A DNA stretch of 64,000 bases. Source: Oscillospiraceae bacterium (GTDB lineage: Bacteria; Bacillota; Clostridia; Oscillospirales; Acutalibacteraceae). The stretch covers positions 1 through 64,000 of the forward strand of contig SVOL01000010.1 in the NCBI GenBank assembly GCA_015066395.1, given 5' to 3'. Below, one piece after another: positions 1 to 7,581 of this stretch. The position numbers and the translations under genes were made by a program. How positions within the stretch are numbered: the stretch's first letter is position 1; each line of letters opens with the position of its first letter. The notes under the pieces were generated by a model, which searched no databases, was not told the DNA's origin, and saw nothing but the letters and a program-made list of their open reading frames with translations.

Positions 1-24
1 CACAGTTTTGTCCTTCCAAGGCAT
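1..24 (-). CDS. Start of an IS481-type transposase, cut by window edge
   Basis: Only the first eight codons are inside the window, reading MPWKDKTV on the minus strand. The start is chosen because AAAGGAGG lies eight bases upstream of the ATG; an upstream in-frame ATG at 46-48 lacks such a site. From memory, many IS481-family transposases (DDE integrase with an N-terminal helix-turn-helix) begin with MPWK, so this is an inference from a very short peptide and from context: the gene sits directly beside a truncated permease gene, and TGTACA at 120-125 could be the element tip. Any other protein starting with these residues would be an alternative. Confidence 0.45.
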
Positions 25-125
25 TCGAACAACCTCCTTTGCGGTCATTTTCTTGCCTTTATTATATCACAAAACTGTATACAATCATCTTGCACTACCT
101 GTATATAATCATACTACACTGTACA
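25..125 (-). mobile_element. Putative end of an IS481-like insertion sequence
   Basis: On the minus strand this stretch begins with TGTACA exactly where the permease reading frame loses homology. It carries an A/T-rich leader with a TATAAT-like box (63-68) and ends at the ribosome-binding site and start of a transposase-like frame. IS481 elements commonly have 5'-TGT tips. The rest of the element and the target-site duplication lie outside the window, so the boundary at 125/126 is inferred only from the loss of permease sequence. Confidence 0.45.
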
Positions 126-500
126 ATTTATACCAAATGCGATTATCGCAACCATAGTTCCGTCCGTCCAAGACGCAAAAATGATAAAATACATTATCAA
201 CAACTGAACAACGACCGGAGTTCCGCGAATAACAGTAAGATAAATGTTGGATACTAAATTCAGCAACCACATCAAAAAGTAAGAAATGCCGCCGCGTTTT
301 TTTAAAGACTCCCTGTTTTTATCATATGTTGAACGAATAGTAGCAATCAAAACACCAATAACAACACCTAAGATCAATGCAAAAAATGTGATCTTAAGAG
401 TATTCATAAATCCTTCATACAGCCATTTCCAACGATCGTCCTTAACAAAATTAAGAACAAACTCTGCTTTTAAATCAGCAAACCATTCAGCCATTTGCAA
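114..500 (-). pseudogene. Truncated amino-acid ABC transporter permease
   Basis: The encoded protein is the N-terminal half of a His/Glu/Gln-type ABC permease (BPD_transp_1, membrane component). A cytoplasmic N-terminus is followed by a membrane segment near residues 32-54, a basic loop, and the family block TVIRGTPVVVQLLIMYFI, then a second membrane segment. Homologues continue after the AFGIN position with the EAA-loop region that contacts the ATPase; here the frame passes into CTV-stop at the presumed insertion boundary (about 125). At 128 residues against the usual 220-270, the loop and remaining helices are missing, so transport is probably lost. The gene follows the substrate-binding lipoprotein gene with a 77-base gap containing a terminator-like hairpin. 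Confidence 0.8.
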
Positions 501-523
501 CCTCCATTTTAACCGAAATACTC

Positions 524-555
524 AAAAACACGGGCAGCGTTTCCGCCACCCGTGC
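524..555 (-). terminator. Hairpin between binding-protein and permease genes
   Basis: An 11-bp stem (two internal G-T wobbles) closed by a GAAA tetraloop is followed by TTTTT on the minus strand. It lies between the binding-protein stop and the permease start, the usual place for a partial terminator that keeps binding-protein mRNA in excess. Confidence 0.75.
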
Positions 556-577
556 ACAAACTTTAAGCAACAGACGA

Positions 578-1372
578 TTACTTGATGTACTTGTTAACAA
601 TAGCGTCGATCTTGCCCTCGGCCTTCAATTCATCAAGTGCCTTGTTGATCTTCTCGAGAAGCTCCTTGTTTTCCTTGGAAACGCAGATAGCGTAATCTTC
701 CTCGGTGTATGCGCCATCGAGTATCTTAAGTCCGGGATTAGATGCAACGAAAGACTTAGCCGGCTCGTTATCAATGATAACTGCGGTAACCTTACCGCTC
801 TTGAGTGCTTCAATAGCCTCAGCACCGGTCTTATATCTGATAACATTTGCTTCACCAAAGCCCCACTTTGCAGGTACATCCGAAGAATAAATGTCACCGG
901 TAGTGTCCTGCTGAACACCGATCTTTATGTTTTCCTTAACACCGGTAGGATTGCCTTCTGCATCGAAACCGGTATAGAAGTCTTCATAAGAAGTATAGGT
1001 GCTGTCACCGGCTACAATAACAGACTGAATACCGGTAGCATAAGTGTTAGAGAAATCAACACTTGCTTTGCGGTCTTCGGTAACGGTCATTCCGGCCATA
1101 CCCATATCGTACTTACCGGACTGAACACCTGCAACAATAGCACCGAATTCAATGTCAACGATTTCGAGTTCCATACCAAGTTTTTCGGCAATAAGACCCG
1201 CAATCTCAACGTCAATGCCTGCGAAGCCGTTGCCCTCTTTATATTCATACGGAGGGAAAGCGGCGTTAGTAGCCATTGTGAGCTTGTTGTCTTCCTTCTT
1301 ACCGCAGCCTGCCATTGCGCAGATGCCGAGCACCATAACGATGCAAAGAACTAATGATAAAATCTTTTTCAT
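578..1372 (-). CDS. Amino-acid ABC transporter substrate-binding lipoprotein
   Basis: A solute-binding protein of family 3 (SBP_bac_3), 264 residues. The first 23 residues form a lipoprotein signal with lipobox AMAGC, so the mature protein should be anchored outside the membrane by Cys23. Family blocks are visible: the FPPYEY ligand-pocket motif near residue 39, GIDVEIAGLIAEKLG, and YDMGMAGMTVTEDRKASVDFS, typical of polar amino-acid (Gln/Glu/Cys/Arg) receptors. The specific ligand cannot be told. It is the first gene of a transporter operon whose permease is interrupted and whose ATPase is not in the window, so the receptor may be orphaned. GGAGGA precedes the ATG, and a good promoter lies at 1407-1435. 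Confidence 0.9.
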   Translation of the reverse strand: MKKILSLVLCIVMVLGICAMAGCGKKEDNKLTMATNAAFPPYEYKEGNGFAGIDVEIAGLIAEKLGMELEIVDIEFGAIVAGVQSGKYDMGMAGMTVTEDRKASVDFSNTYATGIQSVIVAGDSTYTSYEDFYTGFDAEGNPTGVKENIKIGVQQDTTGDIYSSDVPAKWGFGEANVIRYKTGAEAIEALKSGKVTAVIIDNEPAKSFVASNPGLKILDGAYTEEDYAICVSKENKELLEKINKALDELKAEGKIDAIVNKYIK

Positions 1373-1406
1373 TATAAAATTCCTCCAAAAACATTTTTAC
1401 ATACTC

Positions 1407-1435
1407 AGTATAGCACCGAGTGAATAAAAATGCAA
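1407..1435 (-). promoter_or_regulatory. Sigma-A-type promoter of the ABC operon
   Basis: On the minus strand TTGCAT (1430-1435) and TATACT (1407-1412) are separated by 17 bases, about 35 bases upstream of the binding-protein ATG. Confidence 0.7.
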
Positions 1436-1470
1436 GTCTTTTATTATATCTTGCATATTTTCGCAAAAGT

Positions 1471-2472
1471 TTACGCTAAGCCCTTGGATCTCAGGATCTT
1501 CAAAAGGTTCATCGCAATAGTAAACTGACCCATAGGAGTCGGGTGTGTGAAGTCGGCCATAACGTATTTATTGGTTGTGAGCAGTTTCTTGCCGTTTATG
1601 TATAAAACCCCATCACAACCGGCATTTCTTATCGCCTGTCTCACCAACTTACGGCTGGGTTCAGTACGGGTTGATACAATGAGATTATCAATTATCACCA
1701 ACGGCTTATCAGGATTTGCATTCTTATACGTCTTTATAAGATACTCTATTCTCTCAACCAGTTCGGCATCGGGAATAGTCTTATAAACATTAGTTGCAAC
1801 CTCACAAACCGCATAGTCGCAGTCGCTTCTGGAAGCGACGTAATCGCTCATTGCGTGACTGACATGACACGAGCCCGGGAAGCCTTTATTAAAAACCTCG
1901 GCGTTCATCTCGGCACCGAGAATGTTTACAAAGGTATTACTTGTGAGGCAGGACAGCGAGCCGTGAGTTATTGAAGAACCGTAGAACAGCACCTTTTTTT
2001 GAGGTTTTTCGTTATCTTTAGGCGGTCTCACATCACCCTCAACACCAACAAACTGCATCTTAGTAGAAGGCAGTAACAAACGGATAACCGAGCAATCAAA
2101 AGCGTGACCCTCGGCATTGGATTTTTCTATAAGCTTTTCTATTCCCTTGGGTTTATTGATAACGATCTCATTAAGTCCGACGTTAAGGTTCATCGGGTCA
2201 AACCAGACCCAACCCGAAGCCACACCGCCGTAATAAAGCTGCAAAGGTAAATATGCATACGGATCGGTTCCGACAACATAAAGTTTTACGACCGCCTTAT
2301 CTGAGTTCATAACAAAACGGATCTCAACACCCGTAGTATAGGGCACTACAACGTCTCTCGCTCTGGCGTTGAGCTGTTGACGTGTTTCTTCGGGAACACG
2401 GTACATCACCGTGCCGAATTCACCCTCACCCACCGCGTCAACATTATGCAGTTCAACATTATTAAATATCAT
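1471..2472 (-). CDS. Two-domain SGNH/GDSL-type hydrolase
   Basis: A 333-residue protein with an N-terminal beta-rich domain (about 1-160) and a C-terminal SGNH hydrolase domain. Block I is seen as FYGSSITHG (about 169-177, nucleophile Ser), a block II-like segment as NKGFPGS, the block III Asn as EVATNVY, and the block V Asp/His pair as DFTHPTPMG near the C-terminus. No signal peptide is seen, so it is probably cytoplasmic. Such enzymes remove acyl or acetyl groups from carbohydrates or lipids; the substrate cannot be inferred. It sits 12 bases downstream of radA on the same strand, probably co-transcribed by position rather than function. Confidence 0.8.
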   Translation of the reverse strand: MIFNNVELHNVDAVGEGEFGTVMYRVPEETRQQLNARARDVVVPYTTGVEIRFVMNSDKAVVKLYVVGTDPYAYLPLQLYYGGVASGWVWFDPMNLNVGLNEIVINKPKGIEKLIEKSNAEGHAFDCSVIRLLLPSTKMQFVGVEGDVRPPKDNEKPQKKVLFYGSSITHGSLSCLTSNTFVNILGAEMNAEVFNKGFPGSCHVSHAMSDYVASRSDCDYAVCEVATNVYKTIPDAELVERIEYLIKTYKNANPDKPLVIIDNLIVSTRTEPSRKLVRQAIRNAGCDGVLYINGKKLLTTNKYVMADFTHPTPMGQFTIAMNLLKILRSKGLA

Positions 2473-2484
2473 ACCGCCACTCCT

Positions 2485-3846
2485 TTAAAACACATTTGCT
2501 TCGGCCTCGCGAATATGCCGAACACCTACAATAGCAATTCCGTAATCGCCCTTTAAATTCTGCAAAGAGGATTTAGGAACTATACACTTTTTAAAGCCCA
2601 AACGGGCAGCCTCTGAAATTCTGGAACTTATTCTCGACACCGACCTGACTTCGCCCGAAAGTCCGATCTCGCCGATAGCCACGGTGTCCTCAGGTACAGG
2701 CTTGTCCACAATGCCGGAGATAAGAGCCAGCGCCACGCTCAAATCGGCCGCAGGCTCATCAATTTTCAGACCGCCGACTATATTAAGATATGTATCAGCC
2801 GCCGAGAACTTAAAGCCTAAACGCTTTTCCAACACCGCTAAAATGAGGTTCAATCGATTAAGGTCGAAACCCGTTGACATTCTTCGCGCGTTACCATAAC
2901 CGGAAGCCGAAACAAGGCTTTGAACCTCGGCCAATATCGGCCTTGAGCCTTCCATTACACAAGCAATACAGTTGCCCGAAATGTTGACATTACGCTCAGA
3001 AAGCAGAGCCGCCGACGGATTTTCAACCTCGTTAAGTCCGTTATCCGACATTTCAAAAACGCCGATCTCATTGGTCGAACCGAAACGGTTTTTGACCGCT
3101 CTTAAAATTCTGTAAGAGTAATTCCTCTCACCCTCAAAGTAAAGCACGGCATCAACGATATGCTCCATTACTTTGGGTCCGGCGATAGCACCGTCCTTAT
3201 TAACGTGACCGACGATTATAATAGGAATTTCCAACGACTTGCCAACACGCAAGAGAATGTTGGTGCATTCTCTGACCTGCGTGACACTTCCCGACGAGGA
3301 CTGAATATCCGAATGATTCATAGTCTGTATCGAGTCGATCATCACAATGTCAGGTTTCTGCTGTCTTATGTATTCGGCAACGGTTTCAACGTCGGTCTCG
3401 GTCATAACAAGCAGATCGTCGCTGTCAACACCCAATCGGTCAGCTCGGAGTTTAAGCTGTTTTGCCGATTCCTCGCCCGAAACGTACAAAACCTTTTTAT
3501 TCTTGCAAAGCGAACCGCAGGCTTGCATCAGTATAGTCGACTTGCCGATACCGGGATCACCCGACAACAAAACGACTGAGCCTTTAACGAGACCACCGCC
3601 CAAGACCCTGTTCAATTCACCGATGCCCGTATCATATCTAATCTCATCCTCAGTCGAGATATCGGACACGGAAAGCACCTGAGCGTTTTTTAGAGGTTTT
3701 AAGACAGAAGCGATCTTTTTTGTCGCCTCGACTATCTCCTCATTCATCGTATTCCACGCGCGGCAACCGGGACATTGACCCGACCACTTCGGCGATGAAT
3801 ATCCGCACTCGGAGCAGACATAAGAGGTTTTCAACTTCTGCGGCAT
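2485..3846 (-). CDS. radA: DNA repair/recombination ATPase RadA (Sms)
   Basis: RadA promotes branch migration during homologous recombination. The 453-residue protein has the expected three parts. First, an N-terminal zinc ribbon (CSECG...CPGC, residues 11-28). Second, a RecA-like ATPase with Walker A GDPGIGKST near residue 97, a Walker B-like segment PDIVMIDSIQ, and the RadA-specific KNRFG motif. Third, a C-terminal Lon-protease-like domain without a recognisable proteolytic Ser/Lys pair, as is normal for the family. Length matches homologues (about 450-460). It is transcribed toward the SGNH hydrolase. The region upstream (3871-4184) is filled with hairpin repeats rather than an obvious promoter. 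Confidence 0.96.
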   Translation of the reverse strand: MPQKLKTSYVCSECGYSSPKWSGQCPGCRAWNTMNEEIVEATKKIASVLKPLKNAQVLSVSDISTEDEIRYDTGIGELNRVLGGGLVKGSVVLLSGDPGIGKSTILMQACGSLCKNKKVLYVSGEESAKQLKLRADRLGVDSDDLLVMTETDVETVAEYIRQQKPDIVMIDSIQTMNHSDIQSSSGSVTQVRECTNILLRVGKSLEIPIIIVGHVNKDGAIAGPKVMEHIVDAVLYFEGERNYSYRILRAVKNRFGSTNEIGVFEMSDNGLNEVENPSAALLSERNVNISGNCIACVMEGSRPILAEVQSLVSASGYGNARRMSTGFDLNRLNLILAVLEKRLGFKFSAADTYLNIVGGLKIDEPAADLSVALALISGIVDKPVPEDTVAIGEIGLSGEVRSVSRISSRISEAARLGFKKCIVPKSSLQNLKGDYGIAIVGVRHIREAEANVF

Positions 3847-3870
3847 TGCAATTCTCCTTTTGGTTTTGAT

Positions 3871-3984
3871 CGCTTAAAGCGTGCATCGCACATTTAGCTT
3901 GGGTACGCCCAAATTTAGCTGAGCGTAAGCTCAATTTAGCTGAGCATGAGCAAATTTAACTGGATTCAAGCCTTGCTTGAATTC
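3871..3984. repeat. Tandem ATTTAGCT units with mini-hairpins
   Basis: The octamer ATTTAGCT recurs at 3892, 3913 and 3934, with a variant ATTTAAC at 3954, giving a 20-21-base period. Between the copies lie short inverted repeats such as GGG-TAC-G-CCC and GAGC-GTAA-GCTC, and the array is flanked by CGCTTAAAGCG and by TTCAAG...CTTGAA. No coding frame explains it. It abuts the double cloverleaf element at 3990. Confidence 0.7.
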
Positions 3985-3989
3985 ATTAT

Positions 3990-4184
3990 AATGATTGTAG
4001 TCAGTCGAAACGCCAAAATGCGTTTCGACAAGCCACTTTGCAGTGGCTTTCACAAAATTAAATTTTGAATTTAATTTTGCATGGCAATCATTTCAATGGT
4101 TAATGGCAAATTTTCTTTGAAAATTTGTGACAAAATCAAAGATTTTGTGTCGAAACAGTACTGTTTCGACTCCCATTAACCATT
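3990..4184. repeat. Double cloverleaf hairpin element, copy A
   Basis: Two tandem multibranch folds are visible. Domain 1 is closed by 3990-3997 paired with 4085-4092 (AATGATTG/CAATCATT) and contains three perfect hairpins: 4004-4029 (10-bp stem), 4030-4049 (8 bp) and 4053-4079 (12 bp). Domain 2 is closed by 4095-4106 paired with 4173-4184 (perfect 12 bp) and contains hairpins at 4107-4127 (9 bp), 4130-4148 (8 bp) and 4149-4170 (10 bp). The same plan, with different but still complementary bases, recurs at 20161-20363. The right end encodes the last residues of cwlD. Whether it acts as DNA (cruciform or mobile repeat) or as RNA is unknown. Confidence 0.8.
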
Positions 4185-4861
4185 ATACCGCAAAGAATCG
4201 CAAATGCCAACTCATTTCTGTAATTTTTTGAACACAAATTTTCAAGGTCGCTCGGATTGCTCAAAAATCCGCATTCCACTATCACCGCAGGTGTCGTAGC
4301 GTTGTATAAAAGGTAAATATCCCTCGTGGCGGGTTTTATTACCCGTTTATTGTTCGGTTGAACCTTTTGCGCAACCGAATTCTGAATACTCTCTGCCAAT
4401 TCCTTGGATCCCTCGAACGGCGAATAAAACACCTGCGTGCCGTTTGGCTGTGAGGTGCTGTACTTGTTCATATGTATACTAATAAATACCGAGTTGCTGT
4501 ATTTATTCATCAGTTGCAAACGGTTTTTAAGATCCTTGACTTTTTTGCTGCCCGATTGCTCGCCGTCAGAGTCGGTCGATTTGTCGGTCGTTCTCACCAT
4601 AACGGTCGCAAAGCCCAATGCTTTAGCCACACGTTGGAGCTCTAAAGCAACCTCTAAATTAAGGTCCTTTTCGAGAGTTCCGTCAAAAGCCACCGCACCG
4701 CCGTCAAATCCGCCGTGGCCGGCGTCGATTATAATAACGCCGCTGTCCGACGGTCTTGCGGCAGCGGCATTGAAGTTATTTCCTATCCCTTTTGACAGTG
4801 CCGAAACAGTAACGGTCACTATTGCAAGCACAAGCACTGCAACCAACACTCTTTTCACCAT
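4136..4861 (-). CDS. cwlD: N-acetylmuramoyl-L-alanine amidase, CwlD-like
   Basis: An Amidase_3 enzyme that cleaves the lactyl-amide bond between MurNAc and the stem peptide; CwlD makes muramic lactam in spore cortex. The 241-residue protein starts with one membrane/signal segment (about 5-22). Zinc and catalytic residues are visible in IIIDAGHGGFDGG (His), EKDLNLEVALEL (Glu), SIHMNK (His) and the terminal VECGFLSNPSDL (catalytic Glu). The last residues after GIMVNG (about ten codons) are encoded by hairpin arms of the repeat at 3990-4184, and the stop codon lies in that element, so the natural 3' end seems to have been replaced. A sporulation role is inferred from family and lineage; other N-acetylmuramoyl amidases remain possible. 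Confidence 0.85.
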   Translation of the reverse strand: MVKRVLVAVLVLAIVTVTVSALSKGIGNNFNAAAARPSDSGVIIIDAGHGGFDGGAVAFDGTLEKDLNLEVALELQRVAKALGFATVMVRTTDKSTDSDGEQSGSKKVKDLKNRLQLMNKYSNSVFISIHMNKYSTSQPNGTQVFYSPFEGSKELAESIQNSVAQKVQPNNKRVIKPATRDIYLLYNATTPAVIVECGFLSNPSDLENLCSKNYRNELAFAILCGIMVNGSRNSTVSTQNL

Positions 4862-4886
4862 AACAACACCTCAAAGCAGTATTTAT

Positions 4887-5321
4887 TTACAGATAATCTC
4901 TTATATCTACAGCCAACTTTTCTTCTAAGTTTATAAGTCTTTTGGCAATATCCTTCGAGTTTTCGTCAGCCGCTTTATACTGGTTGAGATATCTATTCAG
5001 CGATTTAACCCCCATATTGCAGCCATCAGTCATAAGGTCGGCGATAGTATTATCGGACTCATCCATAATGAGCTTAACATTGGTCTTCATCCACGACATA
5101 CCTTTGGCTACGGGATTAGGATCCTTGCCCTCGTCGTGAAAATCCTTTAGCGACTCATCGATCTGCTTTTTGAGTTCGTTGTGCTCATCCTTGCAGGACT
5201 GCAACCTTCTTTTAAAATCGCTGTTGTGAACGTAGTCGACAACATCGTCGATAGACGACACACCCATTTTGACACCTGCATCGCACTCACGAAGCAGTTT
5301 AATAGTATCCTTTTCGATCAT
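4887..5321 (-). CDS. Helical-bundle protein of unknown function
   Basis: A 144-residue, charged, almost wholly helical soluble protein without signal peptide or membrane segment. The pattern (MGVSSIDDVVDYVHNSDFKRRLQSCKDEHNELKKQI, quoted in two parts: MGVSSIDDVVDYVHNS and DFKRRLQSCKDEHNELKK) resembles the DUF2383/ferritin-like four-helix proteins of Clostridia, but I see no clear metal-binding EXXH pair. It lies 25 bases upstream of cwlD on the same strand and may share its transcript. Function unknown. Confidence 0.7.
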   Translation of the reverse strand: MIEKDTIKLLRECDAGVKMGVSSIDDVVDYVHNSDFKRRLQSCKDEHNELKKQIDESLKDFHDEGKDPNPVAKGMSWMKTNVKLIMDESDNTIADLMTDGCNMGVKSLNRYLNQYKAADENSKDIAKRLINLEEKLAVDIRDYL

Positions 5322-5367
5322 AAAACCATCCTTTCGGAAGTATTATGCACGAAAACCGCGATCATAT

Positions 5368-5763
5368 TCAAACCACAGTCTTTTCTTTAAAAGTGGTAAC
5401 GATTCCTCCTAAAGCCGAGAAGATGACCGTCAACGCCAACTTCAATAAAAACATTTTGCCGAAGCTGTCAACGCTGATCGCCGCCGAAAGCACAGCCAGG
5501 CTCAAATAATAAAATCCGCCTGAGGCAAGACTCACAAAGAGCGCCTTGCACTTTAATATCTTTGCGGCGAAAAAACCTCCCAAAAACGCCGAAACGGCGA
5601 GAATCACAAGCGAGATAACACCGATAACAGCTTCGCCTGTGTTTACAGAAGAAACGATCAACGCCGCTATAACAATAAGCAAGACCGCCGAAATATGTGA
5701 GATAACGGCACCGATGCCTGCCGATTTTAAGAAAACTTTAGTTCCGACTTCATAATTTTTCAT
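5368..5763 (-). CDS. TIGR04086-type small membrane protein
   Basis: A 131-residue protein with four predicted membrane helices (roughly 16-38, 43-66, 72-95 and 103-124), matching in size and layout the TIGR04086 family often encoded beside yajC in Firmicutes. Function is unknown. It directly follows yajC. The poly-T of a strong terminator hairpin ends at its ATG (5764-5770), leaving no separate Shine-Dalgarno; only the hairpin's own 3' arm offers a purine stretch. Translation is therefore probably weak or depends on hairpin opening. Confidence 0.75.
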   Translation of the reverse strand: MKNYEVGTKVFLKSAGIGAVISHISAVLLIVIAALIVSSVNTGEAVIGVISLVILAVSAFLGGFFAAKILKCKALFVSLASGGFYYLSLAVLSAAISVDSFGKMFLLKLALTVIFSALGGIVTTFKEKTVV

Positions 5764-5800
5764 AAAAAAACACCGTCCCGTACATACATACGGAACGGTG
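5764..5800 (-). terminator. Terminator after yajC touching the next ATG
   Basis: On the minus strand a 12-bp stem (CACCGTTCCGTA paired with TACGGGACGGTG, one wobble) is followed by seven T residues and then immediately by the ATG of the downstream membrane-protein gene. Confidence 0.85.
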
Positions 5801-5810
5801 AAGAAGAATA

Positions 5811-6107
5811 TTACTTCTTGTCAGCAGTTTCTTCGTGAATGGTGTTGTTAGAAGAAAGTGCCCATTTTTTGATCATCTGCTTGGAATGATCAACGGGAGA
5901 CTCAACGATAAAGCAGTCATCCTTAATGGAAACGACCTTTACTACCCAACCGCCGATGGTAACGATCTCGTCACCGATCTGAACATTGTTTCTCTGTTCT
6001 TCTTCCTTCTTCTGCTTTTTCTTCTGCGAACGGTTCATAAAGAAGATGATACCGCCGAAGATAGCAACCATAAACAACATATAAAGAAGTGATCCTGTAC
6101 CGCCCAT
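5811..6107 (-). CDS. yajC: Sec translocon accessory protein YajC
   Basis: YajC associates with SecDF/SecYEG in the cytoplasmic membrane. The 98-residue protein has one N-terminal membrane helix (about 7-24), a basic stretch RSQKKKQKKEEEQR, then the conserved cytoplasmic domain with VQIGDEIVTIGGWVVKVVSI, typical of the family (usually 85-115 residues). It lies 66 bases downstream of tgt on the same strand; the queA-tgt-yajC order is the classic arrangement. A terminator follows the stop codon. Confidence 0.95.
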   Translation of the reverse strand: MGGTGSLLYMLFMVAIFGGIIFFMNRSQKKKQKKEEEQRNNVQIGDEIVTIGGWVVKVVSIKDDCFIVESPVDHSKQMIKKWALSSNNTIHEETADKK

Positions 6108-6173
6108 TTTTTTATACCTCCGAAATTTAATAATGATATTTTACACTAACCAGACGTAATTTGCAAGTGAAAA

Positions 6174-7307
6174 TTAGATTCTTCTGCCCAATTTAACAAT
6201 ATTTTCATTTTTAAAAGCCTCAAATGTGCCGTTATCAAGGTTTTCACGGATCTTCTCCATCAAAGTGTTGTAGAAATAGAGATTATGCTCGACCGTCAAT
6301 CTCTGACCCAGCATCTCGCCTGCTTTGATAAGATGACGGATGTAAGCCTTTGAATGCTTTTTGCAAGCAGGACACTGACAGCCGACCTCGATCGGATCGG
6401 GATCGTCCTTATATTTCTCATTGTTGATGTTGATTATACCGTTCCAGGTGAACAAGTGACCGTGCCTTGCATTTCTGCTCGGCATTACGCAGTCGAAGAG
6501 GTCAACACCACGGCTGACACCCTCAATAATATTAACGGGAGTACCGACACCCATAAGATAACGCGGCTTTTCAGAGGGCATAAACGGCTCAACCGTTTCG
6601 ATAACGTGGTACATAACCTCGGCAGGCTCTCCGACAGCAAGACCGCCGATGGCATAGCCCTCTAAATCGAGTTCCCTTATCTGCTTCATATGTTCAACTC
6701 TAAGGTCATCATAGGTACAGCCCTGATTGATACCGAAAAGCATCTGATGAGGGTTAATAGTACCCTCCATAGCATTCAGCTTATCCATTTTTATCTTACA
6801 CCGTTTGAGCCAACGGACAGTTCGGTCGCACGACTGCTTGGAATAAGAGTGCTCGGCAGGATTTTCAACGCATTCGTCAAAAGCCATCGCAATGGTCGAA
6901 CCTAAGTTTGACTGAATAGTCATACTCTCCTCGGGTCCCATAAATATCTTTTTGCCGTCAATATGCGAGCTGAAGGTAACACCTTCCTCGGTTATTTTTC
7001 TCAAAGACGAAAGCGAGAAGACCTGAAAGCCGCCGCTGTCGGTCAAAATCGGCTTCTGCCAGCCCGTGAATTTATGCAGTCCGCCCATCTTTTTGACAAG
7101 ATCATCACCCGGTCTTAAATGCAGGTGATAGGTATTGCAAAGCATAACCTGAGTACGCAGGTCATCATTCATATCAAAGGCCGAAACGCCGCCTTTGATA
7201 GCGGCACAGGTAGCAACATTCATAAACGCTGGTGTCTGCACCGTGCCGTGAACTGTAGTAAACTCAGCCCTTCTGGCTCTTCCCTCTTGTTTTAAAACTT
7301 TAAACAT
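6174..7307 (-). CDS. tgt: tRNA-guanine transglycosylase
   Basis: Exchanges guanine-34 for preQ1 in GUN-anticodon tRNAs, the committed step of queuosine formation. At 377 residues it has full family length. Visible marks are the substrate-pocket block DSGGFQVFSL (Asp about 94, general acid/base), GGLAVGEPAEVMYHV, the nucleophile region around LFDCVMPSRNARHG, and the zinc site CQCPAC plus a C-terminal His (TVEHNLYFY). It lies between queA and yajC, all on minus. The gap to queA holds a hairpin array instead of the usual few bases. No preQ1 riboswitch is seen. Confidence 0.97.
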   Translation of the reverse strand: MFKVLKQEGRARRAEFTTVHGTVQTPAFMNVATCAAIKGGVSAFDMNDDLRTQVMLCNTYHLHLRPGDDLVKKMGGLHKFTGWQKPILTDSGGFQVFSLSSLRKITEEGVTFSSHIDGKKIFMGPEESMTIQSNLGSTIAMAFDECVENPAEHSYSKQSCDRTVRWLKRCKIKMDKLNAMEGTINPHQMLFGINQGCTYDDLRVEHMKQIRELDLEGYAIGGLAVGEPAEVMYHVIETVEPFMPSEKPRYLMGVGTPVNIIEGVSRGVDLFDCVMPSRNARHGHLFTWNGIININNEKYKDDPDPIEVGCQCPACKKHSKAYIRHLIKAGEMLGQRLTVEHNLYFYNTLMEKIRENLDNGTFEAFKNENIVKLGRRI

Positions 7308-7332
7308 AAATTAATTCCTTTTTATTTAATCC

Positions 7333-7581
7333 GTCGGCAAAGCCGACACCTTACCTCTTCACTATTACCCCTTACTTCTTACCTGCCCATCCTTTAGAGG
7401 ATGAGCATCGCGTCATCGAAGTTTATAGCATATAAGATGCAAAACTTCGATGAGTGAAAAGATAAAAGTGAAGAGTGAACAGAAATGGTTGCTTTTTGCC
7501 AAAGCAAAAAGCCTCATTTTCTCTTATCTTTTCTCTATTATCTCTTCTCTGTTGATAGTACAAATCTTTTATACTATCAAC
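7333..7581. repeat. Multi-hairpin intergenic element after queA
   Basis: Five hairpins fill the queA-tgt gap: GTCGGC/GCCGAC (7333-7347), about 7385-7406, CATCGAAGTTT/AAACTTCGATG (7414-7452), a stem of about 9 bp at 7489-7512 (TTGCTTTTTG with CAAAAAGC), and GTTGATAGTA/TACTATCAAC (7551-7581). Longer-range pairings such as CTTCACT with AGTGAAG and GAAAAGATAA with TTATCTTTTC suggest an enclosing fold. The last hairpin contains the final codons and stop of queA. No convincing coding frame is present. Confidence 0.6.

Noticed and set aside
3740..3934. 64-codon minus frame overlapping the radA start
   Set aside because: It lies partly antiphase to radA codons and partly in the ATTTAGCT array; no family resemblance.
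3871..4184. CRISPR array
   Set aside because: The repeats are hairpins of differing sequence and the 21-base period is far too short; no cas genes nearby.
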